From assembly GCA_025345505.1 (NCBI GenBank), contig JANVCC010000022.1, forward strand, positions 27,446,375-27,510,374: a DNA stretch of 64,000 bases. Direction: 5' to 3'. The notes below the pieces were generated by a model, which was not told the origin of the DNA, made no database searches, and was given only the letters and a program-made list of their open reading frames with translations. The stretch comes from Todiramphus chloris collaris. Its lineage: Eukaryota; Chordata; Aves; Coraciiformes; Alcedinidae. Shown piece by piece: positions 33,172 through 46,100 of the stretch (position 1 is its first letter; each line of letters opens with the position of its first letter). Position numbers and translations under genes: made by a program.

Positions 33172-36100
33172 AGCATCTCTCATCCCATGCCGTTGGCTGG
33201 TTTTGTAGCCTGGCTTAGAAAGACATTCTTGCTCCATCGATCTCAGATGGGTCGCACTTTTATGACTATACATTTATGACGCTACTCCAATTTGAGCCTA
33301 ATCCCACTGTACCATGGGAATTATCGTTTGCACAACTGATAAGAAAGAAATAAGGCATTGCTTTTTCTCCCTTTTTCTATCTTAGTAATGTCAGTTAATG
33401 TGTCTTTATTAGATAGAATTAGGGAAAGGTCCCAGCATGAAAATGAATGCATTGTTCCAGGCAAGACTCCTGCGTAGTCTGTGCTACTTTCCATGGGCAT
33501 CCCTCAACTGTCTGCTTTTACCAGCTTTGTGTTTCTTGGCCGTGAAGGTGATGCAGTAAAGGGGATTGTGCAGGCTTCATCCCAGCTGCTCAGAGCTAGC
33601 CCTGCTTTGTGATCTGTTTGCCACAGTCCTTGAAGCTTTGTTGCCAGTTGCAGAACCCTTTCCTGTACAAGTGTCCAAAGACAGTGGCCAAGGCAAACAC
33701 CCTCAAGTCAAAGAGGTCTCTCTTTTATGACCTTGAGCAGGTGGGACGGCTCCTGGAATTGCGATGTCAGCTCAGTTAAATTTTGTAACACCTTCTTGAA
33801 GGGAAAAGGCCCAAGGCTGGGGAGGTGCTGGGGGAGGATGGAGGGATGATACGTTATCTTTTTCATTTTGGGCTGGTGCACTGAATGCTTCACCTCTTGG
33901 TTCCTGGGTGGTCCAGAACCTCTTTATGTAAGGCTGAGAATAAAATGTGAGTGGTCACGATGTGCATGGTCAATATGATAACAGGTGTCTCTGTCTTGCA
34001 AAGGACACTGAGTTCAGACTTTCCTGCTCTGTGGCAGATGGATTGAACACTCTCTGGCACTCTGGTAGAAGTTTTGGATGCTGTGCGGTCCATACCCCAA
34101 AACAGTGAATGTCTTTCGCTGGAGGATGCAGAGGTGTGTCTTTCAGCTCTTCCTATCAAGAGCTACCGTCTTACACAGACAAAGCCTGTGTTCTCTAACA
34201 CAGTAGCCTTTGATTTCAAAAGCCGCTGTGTCTTTCAGCACTTGTCCCCACTCTTCAGCTCCTCCTGCTTCCCAGACTCTCCCATGCTGTTTGAGGATGA
34301 CGGTAGCACAGGGCGCTTCCCAACAGCCTCAAGTGCAAAAGTAGCAGATGCAGTAACGTGTCCATCAGCAAATCCTACACAGTGCAGCTTGATAATGCTG
34401 ATATCAGGAAGACAAGTAACAGCTTTTCTTCTCTGAGCTGCCAAAGGGAAGCTATTTCTTGCCACACAGGTACCATCACACCTTGCACTGGTGCAGACAA
34501 CTCTCTGCTTGCGTGATCTGGTTTAGACATTTTTGAGTAGCAGACTCCTGACAGAAAGGATCCTGTGTGGTGCCCAGAGCTAGACTGTGCCACCAGACCT
34601 TGCAAAGCTTATGGCCTGTAGCTGATGCATGGGGGCTGAGAATTAGAAGGCCATTTCAGAGATGTTATGAAACTAAATGGGGAAGCTACAGCTGTGAAGA
34701 CTGGTCTGTATAAGCTTGTACTTTTGATGTGTCATATGGCTATAAATCCTTCACCTGTTTTTACAGCATATTCTGCTAATCCTGTCCCTAGTCTGCATTC
34801 TGTGTAGATGGTCCCTACTTGAAACTTGCCAGATGCAGTCCTGGGCTTATTGCTTCTCTTTAACTGAATCAAATGGCAATGACTTTGGCAATGCGTATTG
34901 GTAATCTCTTTTCCTTCTGTTAATTCAGTCTCTGAGTTTAACCACAATGACCTGAGAAATGTTTGGGTTTTGAGTGGGTTTTAAAAATTATTTTAATTTT
35001 TGTTTTGTTTAAACAAAGCTGAACAATTCCCATTGTATTCAGAGCTGTGATGCCCAGTACCAGTGACAACTACTAGATGGATTTGTCTCATTTTGTTTCT
35101 TGGTGATGTTCAGAAATATAATTTGTGTCATCCTAAATCCTGCGTCAGTCTCTCTCTCATTTCCCTCCAACTTTATATTAAGAAGCAGAAACAATTCAGG
35201 ACTTCTTTCTCCTCAAAGAGGTGAGTTCTTTCAAAAAGGCTTGGTCTGTCCAGACACCATTAACACTAGGATGGAGAGGGCAGTGCCTTCCTTGAATGAG
35301 TACAACAGCAGAATAAACTCTTCTAGCAGCTATCTCTGTTCCAGTCTGTTGTCGAGGACCTGACAATGAATGCCATGTATGGAAGGATTTGAGACTTTTG
35401 TTTTTTAATAACTACTAACCCCAAGGTGCTGTGATCTTCATCCTCTAAGGAAACTTTGCTGATAGGAGCATGGAACCACATGGGTACCCTGCCTCATCTG
35501 GCCAAACATCTCCCAGCACCCTTCAGCCTGGCAGCACCTTTGCATGAGCTCTTGGTTTCTGGGCTGGCTTTTCGTTCTGCTCTTTAATGTGGTGTTTTGT
35601 TGACCTGTAGAAAAAGGGTGTTTTTGCCTTCAAACAGAATGATTTGGGACCTGTGAGGGACAGGATTCATGGTTCATATCTGTCTATTGTGGGACCACTT
35701 CCTCAGATGCCTTATTCCAGACAGGCTCAGTGCAGCTGCACGAAGAAGGCAATGTGTAAATAGCAAGTGCTGGCCAAAGGTTGGAATATGATCTGATGCA
35801 AATCAGTGCCAATTAGCACTTTGATGAATGAATTGCCAGAGTCCTCTGCTTTAGCATGTGGGTGTGGAAACCTCAGAGCCAGACTGTGCTTGCCTTATTC
35901 CTTCATTTACAGATGGCCCCAAGCATTTAGGGCATTTTAGCCTCTCACCTCTGTGGCACCTGAATCAAATCTTGCAGCAGAGGGAGGGAAAGAGGCAGGC
36001 TGTGCCCCTGAAACTTGCTGCAGTTGGTGACTTGGGCTCTGTCTTGACTTGGTATGATGGCTCCTGTTGGGCTGAGCTGGGACAACTCTACTGGGGCTGG

Positions 36101-36721
36101 GATCTTGCAGGGCAGGAACAAACCCCCTGAGGCTGGGGGACTCTGCGTGGTTTTGGTTTGCCCTTCCTTATGCAGTTTTCATCCCCATAACCCAGAAATT
36201 AAAAAGACAGGAGGGGAGAAGGTAACTGAGGTGGAGTAGTGTGCATAATTCATTGTCAGCTACATCATTCATTCCCTGTTACATCTTTCTGGTCAAAAAA
36301 AGTGGCACTTGGCTCATTGGCCATGTTTGGAGCAGGAACAGGCTCACAGGCCCCTAGGTCCAGCCCTGATAGCCTTCATCATGCTGTGTGGAGAGTTGGG
36401 CTTCAATCTGGGAAAAGAGCTGGAGAAGGAAGCTTCTAAGGACAGAGGAAGCACATGCAGTACCAGGTAAGGCTGGGGTGCCTGGCAGTGGGCAGGGTGG
36501 AAGCCAGGGCATTACTGTAGCAGTGGACTGGCATTGGCTGCTGTCAGTTGCTCCATGACATGCCCCTGTGAAGGGAGAAGTTGGTACCACAACTGTCCTT
36601 CAGTGGCAGCCCATGCTGCGTGGGAAGACCCTGTGGCAAGGACTTTCAGCTGGGATTGCTTTGTAAGCTGGAGGAGGAGGAGAAGATGGGAGTTTGGGGC
36701 AGCTCTCGGCTACTGCCTCTT

Positions 36722-36762
36722 GCTGACTGGTTTTGAAGCCGCTGACTGGTTTTGAAGCCGCT
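36722..36762. repeat. Tandem duplication of a 19-bp unit
   Basis: CTGACTGGTTTTGAAGCCG occurs twice in direct succession (36723-36741 and 36742-36760) with no mismatch, indicating a recent replication slippage event. Confidence 0.9.
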
Positions 36763-39700
36763 GCCTTTTGCAGAGCAGGATTGCTGCTTCAGCAGGTGGA
36801 GGTGCCTCTGCTGCCCATCTGCTGCATGGCCCAGTCCACAAAGCCATTAATAACAGTGCAGGAACAGGAATTCAGCAAGTGTCCTTGATTAATTAGCTCA
36901 TCATTGACTGTTAATGGCCAGCCTGCTCTCCTTGGCCCTGTGGTGCAGGTAATGAAGTAGGCATCACTTCTCACTGGACAAGGTACAGTCCTTTGCCCGG
37001 AGCAGTGGGCAGAATTTGCAAGTTGTTTTGATGCACTGCTGGTAGGTATTTGGTGAGATTGTTTTTCCAAACACTGGGGGGATGGATCTGTAAAGGGGAT
37101 TTAAGCTTGTTATTGGAGCCAGGTACCCAACTCTCTGGCAGGGGCCAAATCAAATATTGCCTTTTCTTTTCCTAGCGGTTGTATTATCTTGTGTCTTGTC
37201 CCCATTTGGGAGTGATCCCTCTTACTGAGGCTGAGCAACGTCTTCACATGTATTCCACTTGTCTTAGCACTTTCTCATGAATTAATACATAGAAAATCAG
37301 GTACCACCTATGCCATGTCAGGCATGGGGCAGGATGACAGAGCACTGCAGTAATGAGAACATGCAAGCAAAGCAATTTTTTGAAATCTAAGTGGGATGAA
37401 GCAATCTGCTCCTGCCAGGCAGGGGATGGAGCTCCACCAAATGCAGGTCACAAGTGCTCTACAGTAAGATAGGAGAAAGAAGATCTCTAGCAGAAGCGCA
37501 AGGTATTAAAATTAAATTGCACACATTTGTATTGTTTGTGGTCAGCATGTCATAGACCAAGGTGTAAAATGAATGCGGTGGGACCAGGGCTGCTGCTGCT
37601 GTGCTAGTAGTGCTGGGTCCTAAAGGGGATATGTTAGGGTCACCTTCTATGACTGCCACAGTGTTGGCTATTATGGCAGAAGTCAAGTGTGTTTGGAAAG
37701 CCCTATGCAGCAGACTGTAATTTTGCCTGTCTCCAATTCAGAGATCTGTGAGAGCCTCCTGGAGTCACTTCCCTCTCTATTGTCCAGGATTGCCACTGTA
37801 CATCTCTATTAGAGGCTTCCAGGAGAGACCTGACTATTGATTTTGCAGGGTGTGCTGCATTTGCTGTTGCAGGTGATGCTCTGGTTAGGTGTGCAGCCAT
37901 CCAGCCACATGGAGGCACTCATGGAGTCTGCAAGTGCTTCATCTCCGTACAAAACATTCTGCACGTCTGGTGAACACCTTCGGTATGCCAGGCTTCTGGC
38001 ACCTTGTAGGAAATCTGAGGGAAGCTCATACTGAAATCACCCATGCTGGGAGCAGGTGGTGTTTTTTTGGTGGCTGGGCCATGGCTTTGCTCTTGCTGAT
38101 CACCCCAAAGATCACATTAGCCATGTATGCTTCGAGGCCTCAGAGGTTTCCCTATAACCCATACTAGTGCCTGGCTTTGCTCTTGTGTGACAAGTAGCCA
38201 CTTTCCTAAATCCTCAGCAAGTTCCTCCTGGAGCTGTCTTGTGAAGTCTTGTGCTCATCTTCTCCCTCCCAAGCCCTCTTTCCCATGGGGAAGGCTGTAT
38301 GTCCTGCCCCACAGAGGCAGTGATGTACCTGATCAGGAGGACAGGTATTTTACTGTGCCTTTGCCTCCCCTATCTGGCAGCTCCCAGCATTTCTCAAAGT
38401 GTCTCAGGCTTTCTGCTGCATTTGTGAACTGTTGTTGCTCTTTCCCATATGATACACATGTTTTTTTCAGGAGTGTAAATTACTCCCATCCAGTAACTCT
38501 TTTATGAAACACTTTTCTTCCGCACAGTGAAGAAAAATGCAACTGAAGTTGGTAATTAAAATGTTTACTGTTAAGTACTTTATATATTACATACTATAGA
38601 TCACTCCATCCATTAAACAAACCATTTAACTCCCCTTGAACAGCATTATTGTCTATTATTAGGTTAATCAGCATTCACATCCTGTAACTCTGCATTTCTA
38701 TCTAATTAGCCTTTCTTTCTTAGTTCGTATTTCTATTTAATTAAGCTCAGCATCAGAGCTGAATTCCCTGTGCTCAGCACTGGTAAAGGACTTGATCCTT
38801 TCAATGCCCAAGGGAGACGAGGGGCTCTGGTTTTAAGGAGTTTTTCTTGGATATCTGGTAAGGTTTTCATTCCTGAGTCAATACCTGTTTAACTGTAGAG
38901 AAGGTTGGTGTACATGTAAGAAGCTGTAGGTTTGACACCTTCCCGCTTGCCTCAGATTATCAAAGAGCTCCCTATGCATGGTGGCTGCAGCTGGTGTAAA
39001 TATGCTACAATGACTGCGTGGAGGATCCAGCCACCACTTCAGGAGGAGGGCATGGTGGGTTTGCTGCTCTGGTTTTTGCCTCTAGGTCTTTTTGGCCACA
39101 TGGATATCCTGCTAACAGGTCACTGGCAAATTTAGTGTCATACAAATGGCTCTGTGCATGGCACCCCTGGGTACTGGCACCGAGAGTTTGCAGTGCTGGG
39201 AGTCTGAGAGGTGCCTGTTGAAAGCTCTCATGTTACATCACTAAACTAATCTAACCTGCAGTTAATGTACTATCCAAGTTTTATTTATGATTAACTTAAC
39301 TACTGTTCCTTACTCTCCACACTGGCATTTGGGTGGAATCTTTGTGAATCCATGGCACTGCTGATCATTGACCTGGTGTCCCCTCAGACAGTGACCTTAC
39401 CCTGAACCAGTTCATGCTGTTTCTTAGAGCACCAATGTGACTGAGGGTTTTGGCACATTGTTCTCCCAGTGAAGACAAGTTTGTTAAACAGAAAGAAATA
39501 AATACTGAAAACAAGACAAAAGAAGGTACACAGATTTTTAAATCTGGATCGTGTCATCTCCCTGGGAGTTCTATTCAGGCGTTTGCTGGGTAAGGAGGTT
39601 TTCCTCCTGTTAGAAAGGCAGGGAATTTGTGTTGTGAGGGGCTCACACTTCAGTCTAGATGTTGGGGTAAGGATTCCAGCAGCTGGGAATAGCTCATATC

Positions 39701-41734
39701 TTACCTGACCAGGGCAAAAAAGTGCATGCTGCTGCTCTTCCACTTGATTCCAGGCTCTGACCATGGGTGAGAGCTGGGACAGGACATAATACCTGCCTGC
39801 TCACGGGGGTTGTCAATAGGCATCAGTTTTATGTGTAACTCTACAGGCCATGACAAATCCTTTGTAGAGTTGCTCCAACTTCGATCACTAGAGGGATGCA
39901 CTTTTAACTGTTGTGCTAGTTAACTGATGGCACTGATCCATGAAATGGGTGGGCACAAGGAGACCATGATACTATGCACCAACCTGCATGAGGCTAGGTT
40001 GGGTCTGAGTGCTGTTGTGACAAATGTAGTGACATGATGTAGCTCACACCATGCTTGCTGGTAACGTGCTCTTTTGCCATAAACTTGTGCTCTGTTCTCT
40101 CAATCCCCAAGCCCTGTGATCTGCTACAGGAGACTGTCAATTGTAATCTCTCCCCCCTCAGACGTTTATGAGGATATCCAAGGCACCCAAGGTGACAGCA
40201 TTGTTAGAAAGCAGATTAAATAGCAGGCAGGGAACACCTTACTTGTCACCTCTTAGTATTGAAGCTGTAATCGCTTTGAGGAACTGTCTGGGCTCCTTCA
40301 GTGTCCCTGAGCAGCTCTTTTTGCTAGTACCAGTCCAGAACAATCAGCAAATTGAGTTCTTTTTATTAACTTTAAAAGAAGACATTAGCCTCAGCCAGGA
40401 GAATAAAACCAATTTATGAGGCAATTAGCTCTGCAAAAACATTTCAGTCTCCCCCGAGCAGCCATTTGAGGAGCATCTTATTCCAGCTGCACAGCTTCTT
40501 CCGGACTTGAGTTTACAGCACACTCCATTTATTATAAATAATAATAATGTATAAACAAATGATTTCCTGATGTGTGTGTGAGACAGCCAGGAAGATCTTC
40601 TCTGCCTGAAGCTAGACTGTGTTATTGGCTTCCTCTCTTCAGGTGCCATTTCTGTGGCCTGTTACTTGATTGTGATTCATTTTGATGCTCAGGCTCTTTG
40701 TAAGCAGTAGTATCTTACATGGGCTTTTCATGGGATCTGCAACAGGGTTAGCTGCAATCCAGAGAACTTGAACTACATGAAGAGGCCATAGTAGCACACC
40801 TGGGGAGCTCTGTGTGTGTTTTCCAAGTCCCTTTGCAGGAATTGCAGCTTTCTCACTTCACTAGAGTTGCCTGTAAATGCTGGAAGTTTGGGTAAATGCC
40901 AAAACTGGGGTCATCCTCTGCCATTTTTGACCTGATTGAATAAATTATGGATGATGAAGGTGGTGCAGGGATGAATGTGGGTTGAAGTTGACAGAAAATT
41001 TTGATTTGCTACTTGTGGGCTAGTCTGAGTTCCAAATTTGCCTTAAAAGTAAATTGAGATGAAAAGTTAAAATTTCAATGAACTGACACAAAATATCATT
41101 CTGACAAACACAGAACTCTTATTTTCTGTATTTTCCTGTTTTGACTTTTCCATTTTATTACAAACATCTGTTTGCTGATTTTAATTACATGATGCTATTA
41201 TGGAATTGAAAACTGTACTATAAAAGTCAAAACACTAGACCATAACATTTTTACTGCAAATATTCTCAGCAAAGTTAGTGAAGTTCTGCAAAACTTCATC
41301 ATTCTGTTAAATCAACATTTGTTGACATAAGGTGATGCAGCTGGAGGAGTGCTGACCAGCTTTGTTTGTCTTATAAAAGGAGTACTCCTCAGGAGACAAG
41401 CCCCAGGCTTGCACCATTTTTGCCTCCATCAGCAGGAGGGAATTCTGTAGGCCTTAGTCTGTATTAAGAAACCCAAGGGGTAAAGAAAGTGCAATTGTTT
41501 GCTTAATCATATGTGATCATATTAAAATAGCCAGAAAAAAGAAAAGGCTAAATACCAAGTTTTCCAATATGAATCAGGATGCCCAAAAGACAGCTTCTAT
41601 GGAGACTCTTCAGTTGTTAAAACTGGCGCTGTCTCTACCTCTGTTTCTCCCTGAGCCCACCTTCTGAATCTCAAGAAGGTTGTACCCAGCCCTGAAATGC
41701 AACAGGCTTTATATTTGTTAGGCTAAAGAGCATG

Positions 41735-43033
41735 AGTCTTCAAAAAGGGCAAGAAGGAGGACCTGGGTAACTATAGGCTGGTCAGCCCCACCTCCCTTCC
41801 TGGAAAGCTGATGGAACAGCTTCTTCTTGCCACCGTCTCCAAGCATATTGAGGAAAGGAGGCTTATCACGAGTATTCAACATGGATTCAACAAAGGGAAG
41901 TCATGCTTGACTAATCTGATAGCCTTTTATGGTGACACAACGAGATGGATAGATGAGGGGAGGGCAGTGGATGTGGTATATCTTGACCCCAGCAAAGCTT
42001 TCGATACTGTCTCCCATGGTACCCTTGCAGCCAAGCTTAAGAAGTGCAGCTTGGATGGTTGTGTGGTGAGATGGATTGGAAACTGGTTGAAGAACAGAGC
42101 CCAGAGAGTTGTAGTCAGTGAAGCAGAGTCTAGTTGGAGGCCTGTGGGTAGTGGTGTTCCCCAGGGGTTGGTTCTGGGTCCAGTGATGTTCGATATAGTC
42201 ATCAATGACCTAGACAAAGGAATAGAGTGTTTGCTGACAATACAAAACTGGGAGGAGTGGCTGACACACCAGAAGTCTGTGCTGCCATCCAGCGTGACCT
42301 GGACAGGCTGGAAAGCTGGGCAGGGAGAAATCTAATGAACTTCAATAAGGGCAAGTGTAAAGTACTGCATCTGGGGAAAAACAGCCCCAGGTATCAGTAC
42401 AGGTTGGGGGCTGATCTGTTGGAGAGCAGCTCTGGGGAAAAAGATCTGGGAGTCATGGTGGACAAGAGGATGGCCATGAGCCAACAATGTGCCCTTGTGG
42501 CCAAGAAGGCCAATGGCATCCTGGGATGCATTAAGAAGAGCATGGCCAGCAGGTCGAGGGAGGTTCTCCTCCCCCTCTACTCTGCTCTGGTGAGGCCCTA
42601 CCTGGAGTACTGTGTCCAGTTCTGGGCACACCAGTTCAAGAAAGACAGGGAGCTACTGGAGAGAGTCCAGTGCAAAGCCACTAGGATGATTAAGGGAGTG
42701 GAGCATCTCCCTTATGAGGAGGGGCTGAGAGAGCTGGGTCTTTTCAGCCTGGAGAAATGGAGACCGAGGGGTGACCTCATTAATGTCTATAAATATGTAA
42801 AGGTCAGGTGTCAGGAGGATGGAGCTGGGCTCTTCTCAGTGACATCCAGTGATGGGACAAGGGCTAACAGGTACAAGCTGGAGCATAGGAGGTTTCTAGT
42901 AAACATAAGGAAAAACTTTTTCATGATGAGGATCACAGAGCACTGGAATAGGCTGCCCAGAGAGGTTGTAGAGTCTCCTGCTCTGGAGACATTCAAAACC
43001 TGCCTGGACATGTTCCTGTCTGACCTGATCTAG
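41735..43033 (+). pseudogene. CR1 ORF2 reverse transcriptase remnant, frameshifted
   Basis: Two overlapping open frames cover the 3' part of CR1 ORF2. The first, to about 42230, carries RT motif A (SKAFDTVSH, catalytic Asp, about 41991-42017) and motif B ([11 protein letters not shown]). The second (42227-43033, stop TAG) begins at motif C and continues through [43 protein letters not shown] and [14 protein letters not shown], all hallmarks of CR1. A small deletion just before motif C shifts the frame. Motif C itself reads FADN where active CR1 has FADD, so a catalytic aspartate is lost as well. The endonuclease domain is missing. Confidence 0.93.
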
Positions 43034-43114
43034 GTGATCCTGCTCTCGCAGGGGGGTTAAACTAGGTGATCTTTCAAGGTTCCTTCTCACATCTAATGTT
43101 CTGTGATTCTGTGA
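41735..43114 (+). mobile_element. CR1 LINE retrotransposon, 5'-truncated
   Basis: CR1 is a non-LTR retrotransposon of birds and reptiles that copies by target-primed reverse transcription. This copy starts within ORF2 ([18 protein letters not shown]), spans the reverse transcriptase and the whole C-terminal region, and runs through a short 3' UTR to GTTCTGTGATTCTGTGAA at 43097-43114, the typical CR1 octamer tail. The 5' end is truncated, as is usual for CR1. No target-site duplication is evident, also usual. ORF2 carries a frameshift, so the copy is dead, but long open frames imply moderate age. Confidence 0.95.
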
Positions 43115-46100
43115 ATGTCAGGGGAAGATTGATGAAAGCCAATGTTCCGAGGCACAAGCAGCACCAGTTTCATTGGTCACTGTGGCTCCTGGATACAGCA
43201 GTGCATACAGTGTAGGAAGCATAAATCCCAGGCAGACCTTCCCAGCCTTGAATGTCTATTGCTGCCTTTGGTCATTGGATTAAAGACCTCCCAGGACCAC
43301 TACTTCAGATGTGGCGGCTGCAAGCCCTTGCGAGGTGAGCTGTTTGGAAAGGGATCGTGTGAATGACCCAGCACACTCAAGGTTTTTGCAGCAACTTCCT
43401 TTACCATTTCCAGTTATGTATTTTTCTTATACTTCACAGTGCAAATTAAGCATGGGATTTACAGCCACTCAGTAGTACTGCTATCAGTAGCTTGACCAGC
43501 TCAAGTCTATCAGTAGCTTTGAAGGGATATTTTTTTTCTTCTTTATTTTTTTAAAATCCTCTCCTGCCCCACTTCTTTCTCCATTATTGAGTTAAAAGTC
43601 TGGTTAACATATCCTTTGGAATAATTCTGCCTTTAAATTTTGATGACTCAGTAAGTCCAGCCAAGGCTTTTTAAAAGCTTTTAATTCTGAGCTTTGAGGG
43701 TTTTACATAGCTGGTTAAATCCGTAATGACTTTTTTTCATTCCCACTTGAACTTTCTGCTGTTCTGGTGCTCTTTAACTCCTGCAAGGCCTCATTTAGGT
43801 TCCATCAAAGCACTTGCACAAGGAGAGGAATGGTTCTTCCAAAACCACCTTTTTGTTAATGTGGGGGTATGCAAATGATGATGCCACGGGAAGGAGTTGA
43901 GTGCAGCTTGAAGAAGACACAGCCTCCTAAGCTATTAACTATCATGGCTGCATCATTCTGTAGGGAACCTGGGGCAACCAAAATGCTACCTCTGTCTGTG
44001 TGTGATACACCTTGCACATACAGCACTAAAGATATTCCTGCCTCTGCCCTCCCTAGGCCTCTGTATAGTGCTGTTAATTTTATGTCCAAGCAGTTTTCAC
44101 ATTGTAGTCTGTATGACCAGGGACATGGGTGCTTCAACAAGCCATCTCTGGCCTTAGAGGAAGGACTGGACTCAGCCTAGTTTTTAAAATTGAGGGGTTG
44201 GTTTTATGGTCAGTCCTGGTGCCAACCATCCCAATTGCTGAGCAGAAAGATCTTGAGCTGCACAAAACAAAGTTTCTGCTCTCCATGGCTAAAGGTGAAG
44301 GCACATTGGCACAACAGTATCAAAAAACAATTTTTCAGCAGCCCTTCTCTGCAGGGCAGATAGCCAGGGCAAACCTTTGTGGCACACCACTGCTGCTGAC
44401 AGCCGTGGGATGTCTCGCAACAATGACAGTCCAAAAGCACCTCTGCTTTGCCTGCCTTTAGGTGTGAGATAGTTACTAGGCAGTTGCTTGGGGGGGAACA
44501 TATAGCAAAGAAAATGGGGGCTGAGGAAGGTTGACTGAATACATTATGTTGTACTTGGAAAACATCTTCTGTTATTTGTGTTGTTACATGTATCAGCTTT
44601 GATAGGCTGCTTAGTCATCTTCTGGACAAATATTCCTGTGCTGATGTACAAAAGCTGTCCCACTTTGATACTCACTCATACAAATGTTAGCACTGCTGTA
44701 GTGGAAGCAGCTGTCAGCTGGATAATTGCACCGAGGCTGCTGGTTTTTTGTGCTGATTATGAAACGATTCAGACATCCTAGTGGGAGGCTACAGTGCAAT
44801 ATTTAGGCTGGATTTTCAAAGCTGTTTAGGTGCTGGAAGATTCATATAAGTGCCTATGGGGATTGACAACACCTCAGAAGCCTCTGTGGCTAAAACTTAG
44901 TGAAATCATGAGTGTTTGGGTGTCAGAGCTGCTGAGGTGTTTCTGGAAAGTCCCATTTTTAAGACAAAAGTTTGGTAACATACCTTGCTTCATGGAGAGC
45001 TGGCAACTACAGAAATACTTCATGCCAAGATAGAGTAAACAAGCTAAATGTATAATGTGAGGTCCTTGCCATTGAAAAGGGATTTGGGCCAGATGCCTCT
45101 GAAATATTGGAGATCATCTCTAAGCAAGGGTAGGTGGGTCAGAAAAGAAAGTTTAGCTGGAACAGGATTCATGTGAACTGGCTTTGGTCTTTGCTCTGCC
45201 CAAGACTTGCTGCATGATCGCAGTAGGCTGTGGAGGTGCAGGCTCTTGAGAACATAGCAGTTGAGATGGGTTTAGAGGTCTCTCACCCCAAGTTCTGTTT
45301 AGATCCTGAACAGGTTTTGATGGCCACTGTATCTGGTTTCCATCAAGAGTTGCTAACATGTTGGTTTCCTTTAGATGTTTGGATAAAAAATGGTTTTCTG
45401 TTACAGGAGATTTTACATCTGACTCATTCCCCTGGTCTGCAAGGGGGAAGCCCAGTTCCATTCCTGGGCTAAGCCCAATTGGGCAGGTAGCAGCCTAAGG
45501 AGCCATTCTGCATGTGCAAAACCAGCCCTCAAAGGCAATGTACCTGCACAACTGTCCTGTGTAGGAAATGGCCACACGTGGCTTCTCTCATCAGTGCATT
45601 CAGAGGTTTGGCATCAAAGTGGAGGTGGTGTTCCCTAAGCTGGCACCTTCTGCTAGGGGTGCCTCTTGCTGAGGGTGATGGTTATTCTCTCTCTGGTGGC
45701 TGGTGTTGGGCAGTAGACAGGGACTTGCTGTGGGATGAGATGGGCTGTTTATCATCTACAGAAGTAATATTATTCATGTTTTCCCAGCAGGAAACCAGAC
45801 ACAAAAAGCCTAGAATTGTGCTAGGCTGATGTGTGTCTACTAGGGGTTTCATCTTCCCTTTGGGACAGGCTGTCTTGTAAATGCCATTGCAGAAGGGTTA
45901 AAAAATATTTCAGTGTTACCAGAGACTGTATGACTTCGCTTCTACAGGTATGACATTACAGGGAAGCAGGCCATCTTTATCTGTCAGACATGGAGAACAA
46001 GCAGTGCCCTTATCTTCTGGCTTCTTTCAGACTTAATTCTTCCTTATGACATTCAGATCTTGCTCTCTTGCTACAACCAGAGTTGTGGCTGGTTCTGGAG

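Larger units (their letters stand above)
31796..41734. other. Intergenic sequence downstream of BIN1
   Basis: About 10 kb without recognisable exons, RNA genes or transposons on either strand. It contains the palindromic poly(A) candidate (33145-33171), the 19-bp tandem duplication (36722-36762) and an AT-rich block with three TAATTA sites (38553-38743). Open frames such as the 120-codon one at 34074-34436 have no recognisable domain or splice support. Confidence 0.7.

Noticed and set aside
34074-34436. 120-codon open frame downstream of BIN1
   Set aside because: No family resemblance and no promoter or splice support.
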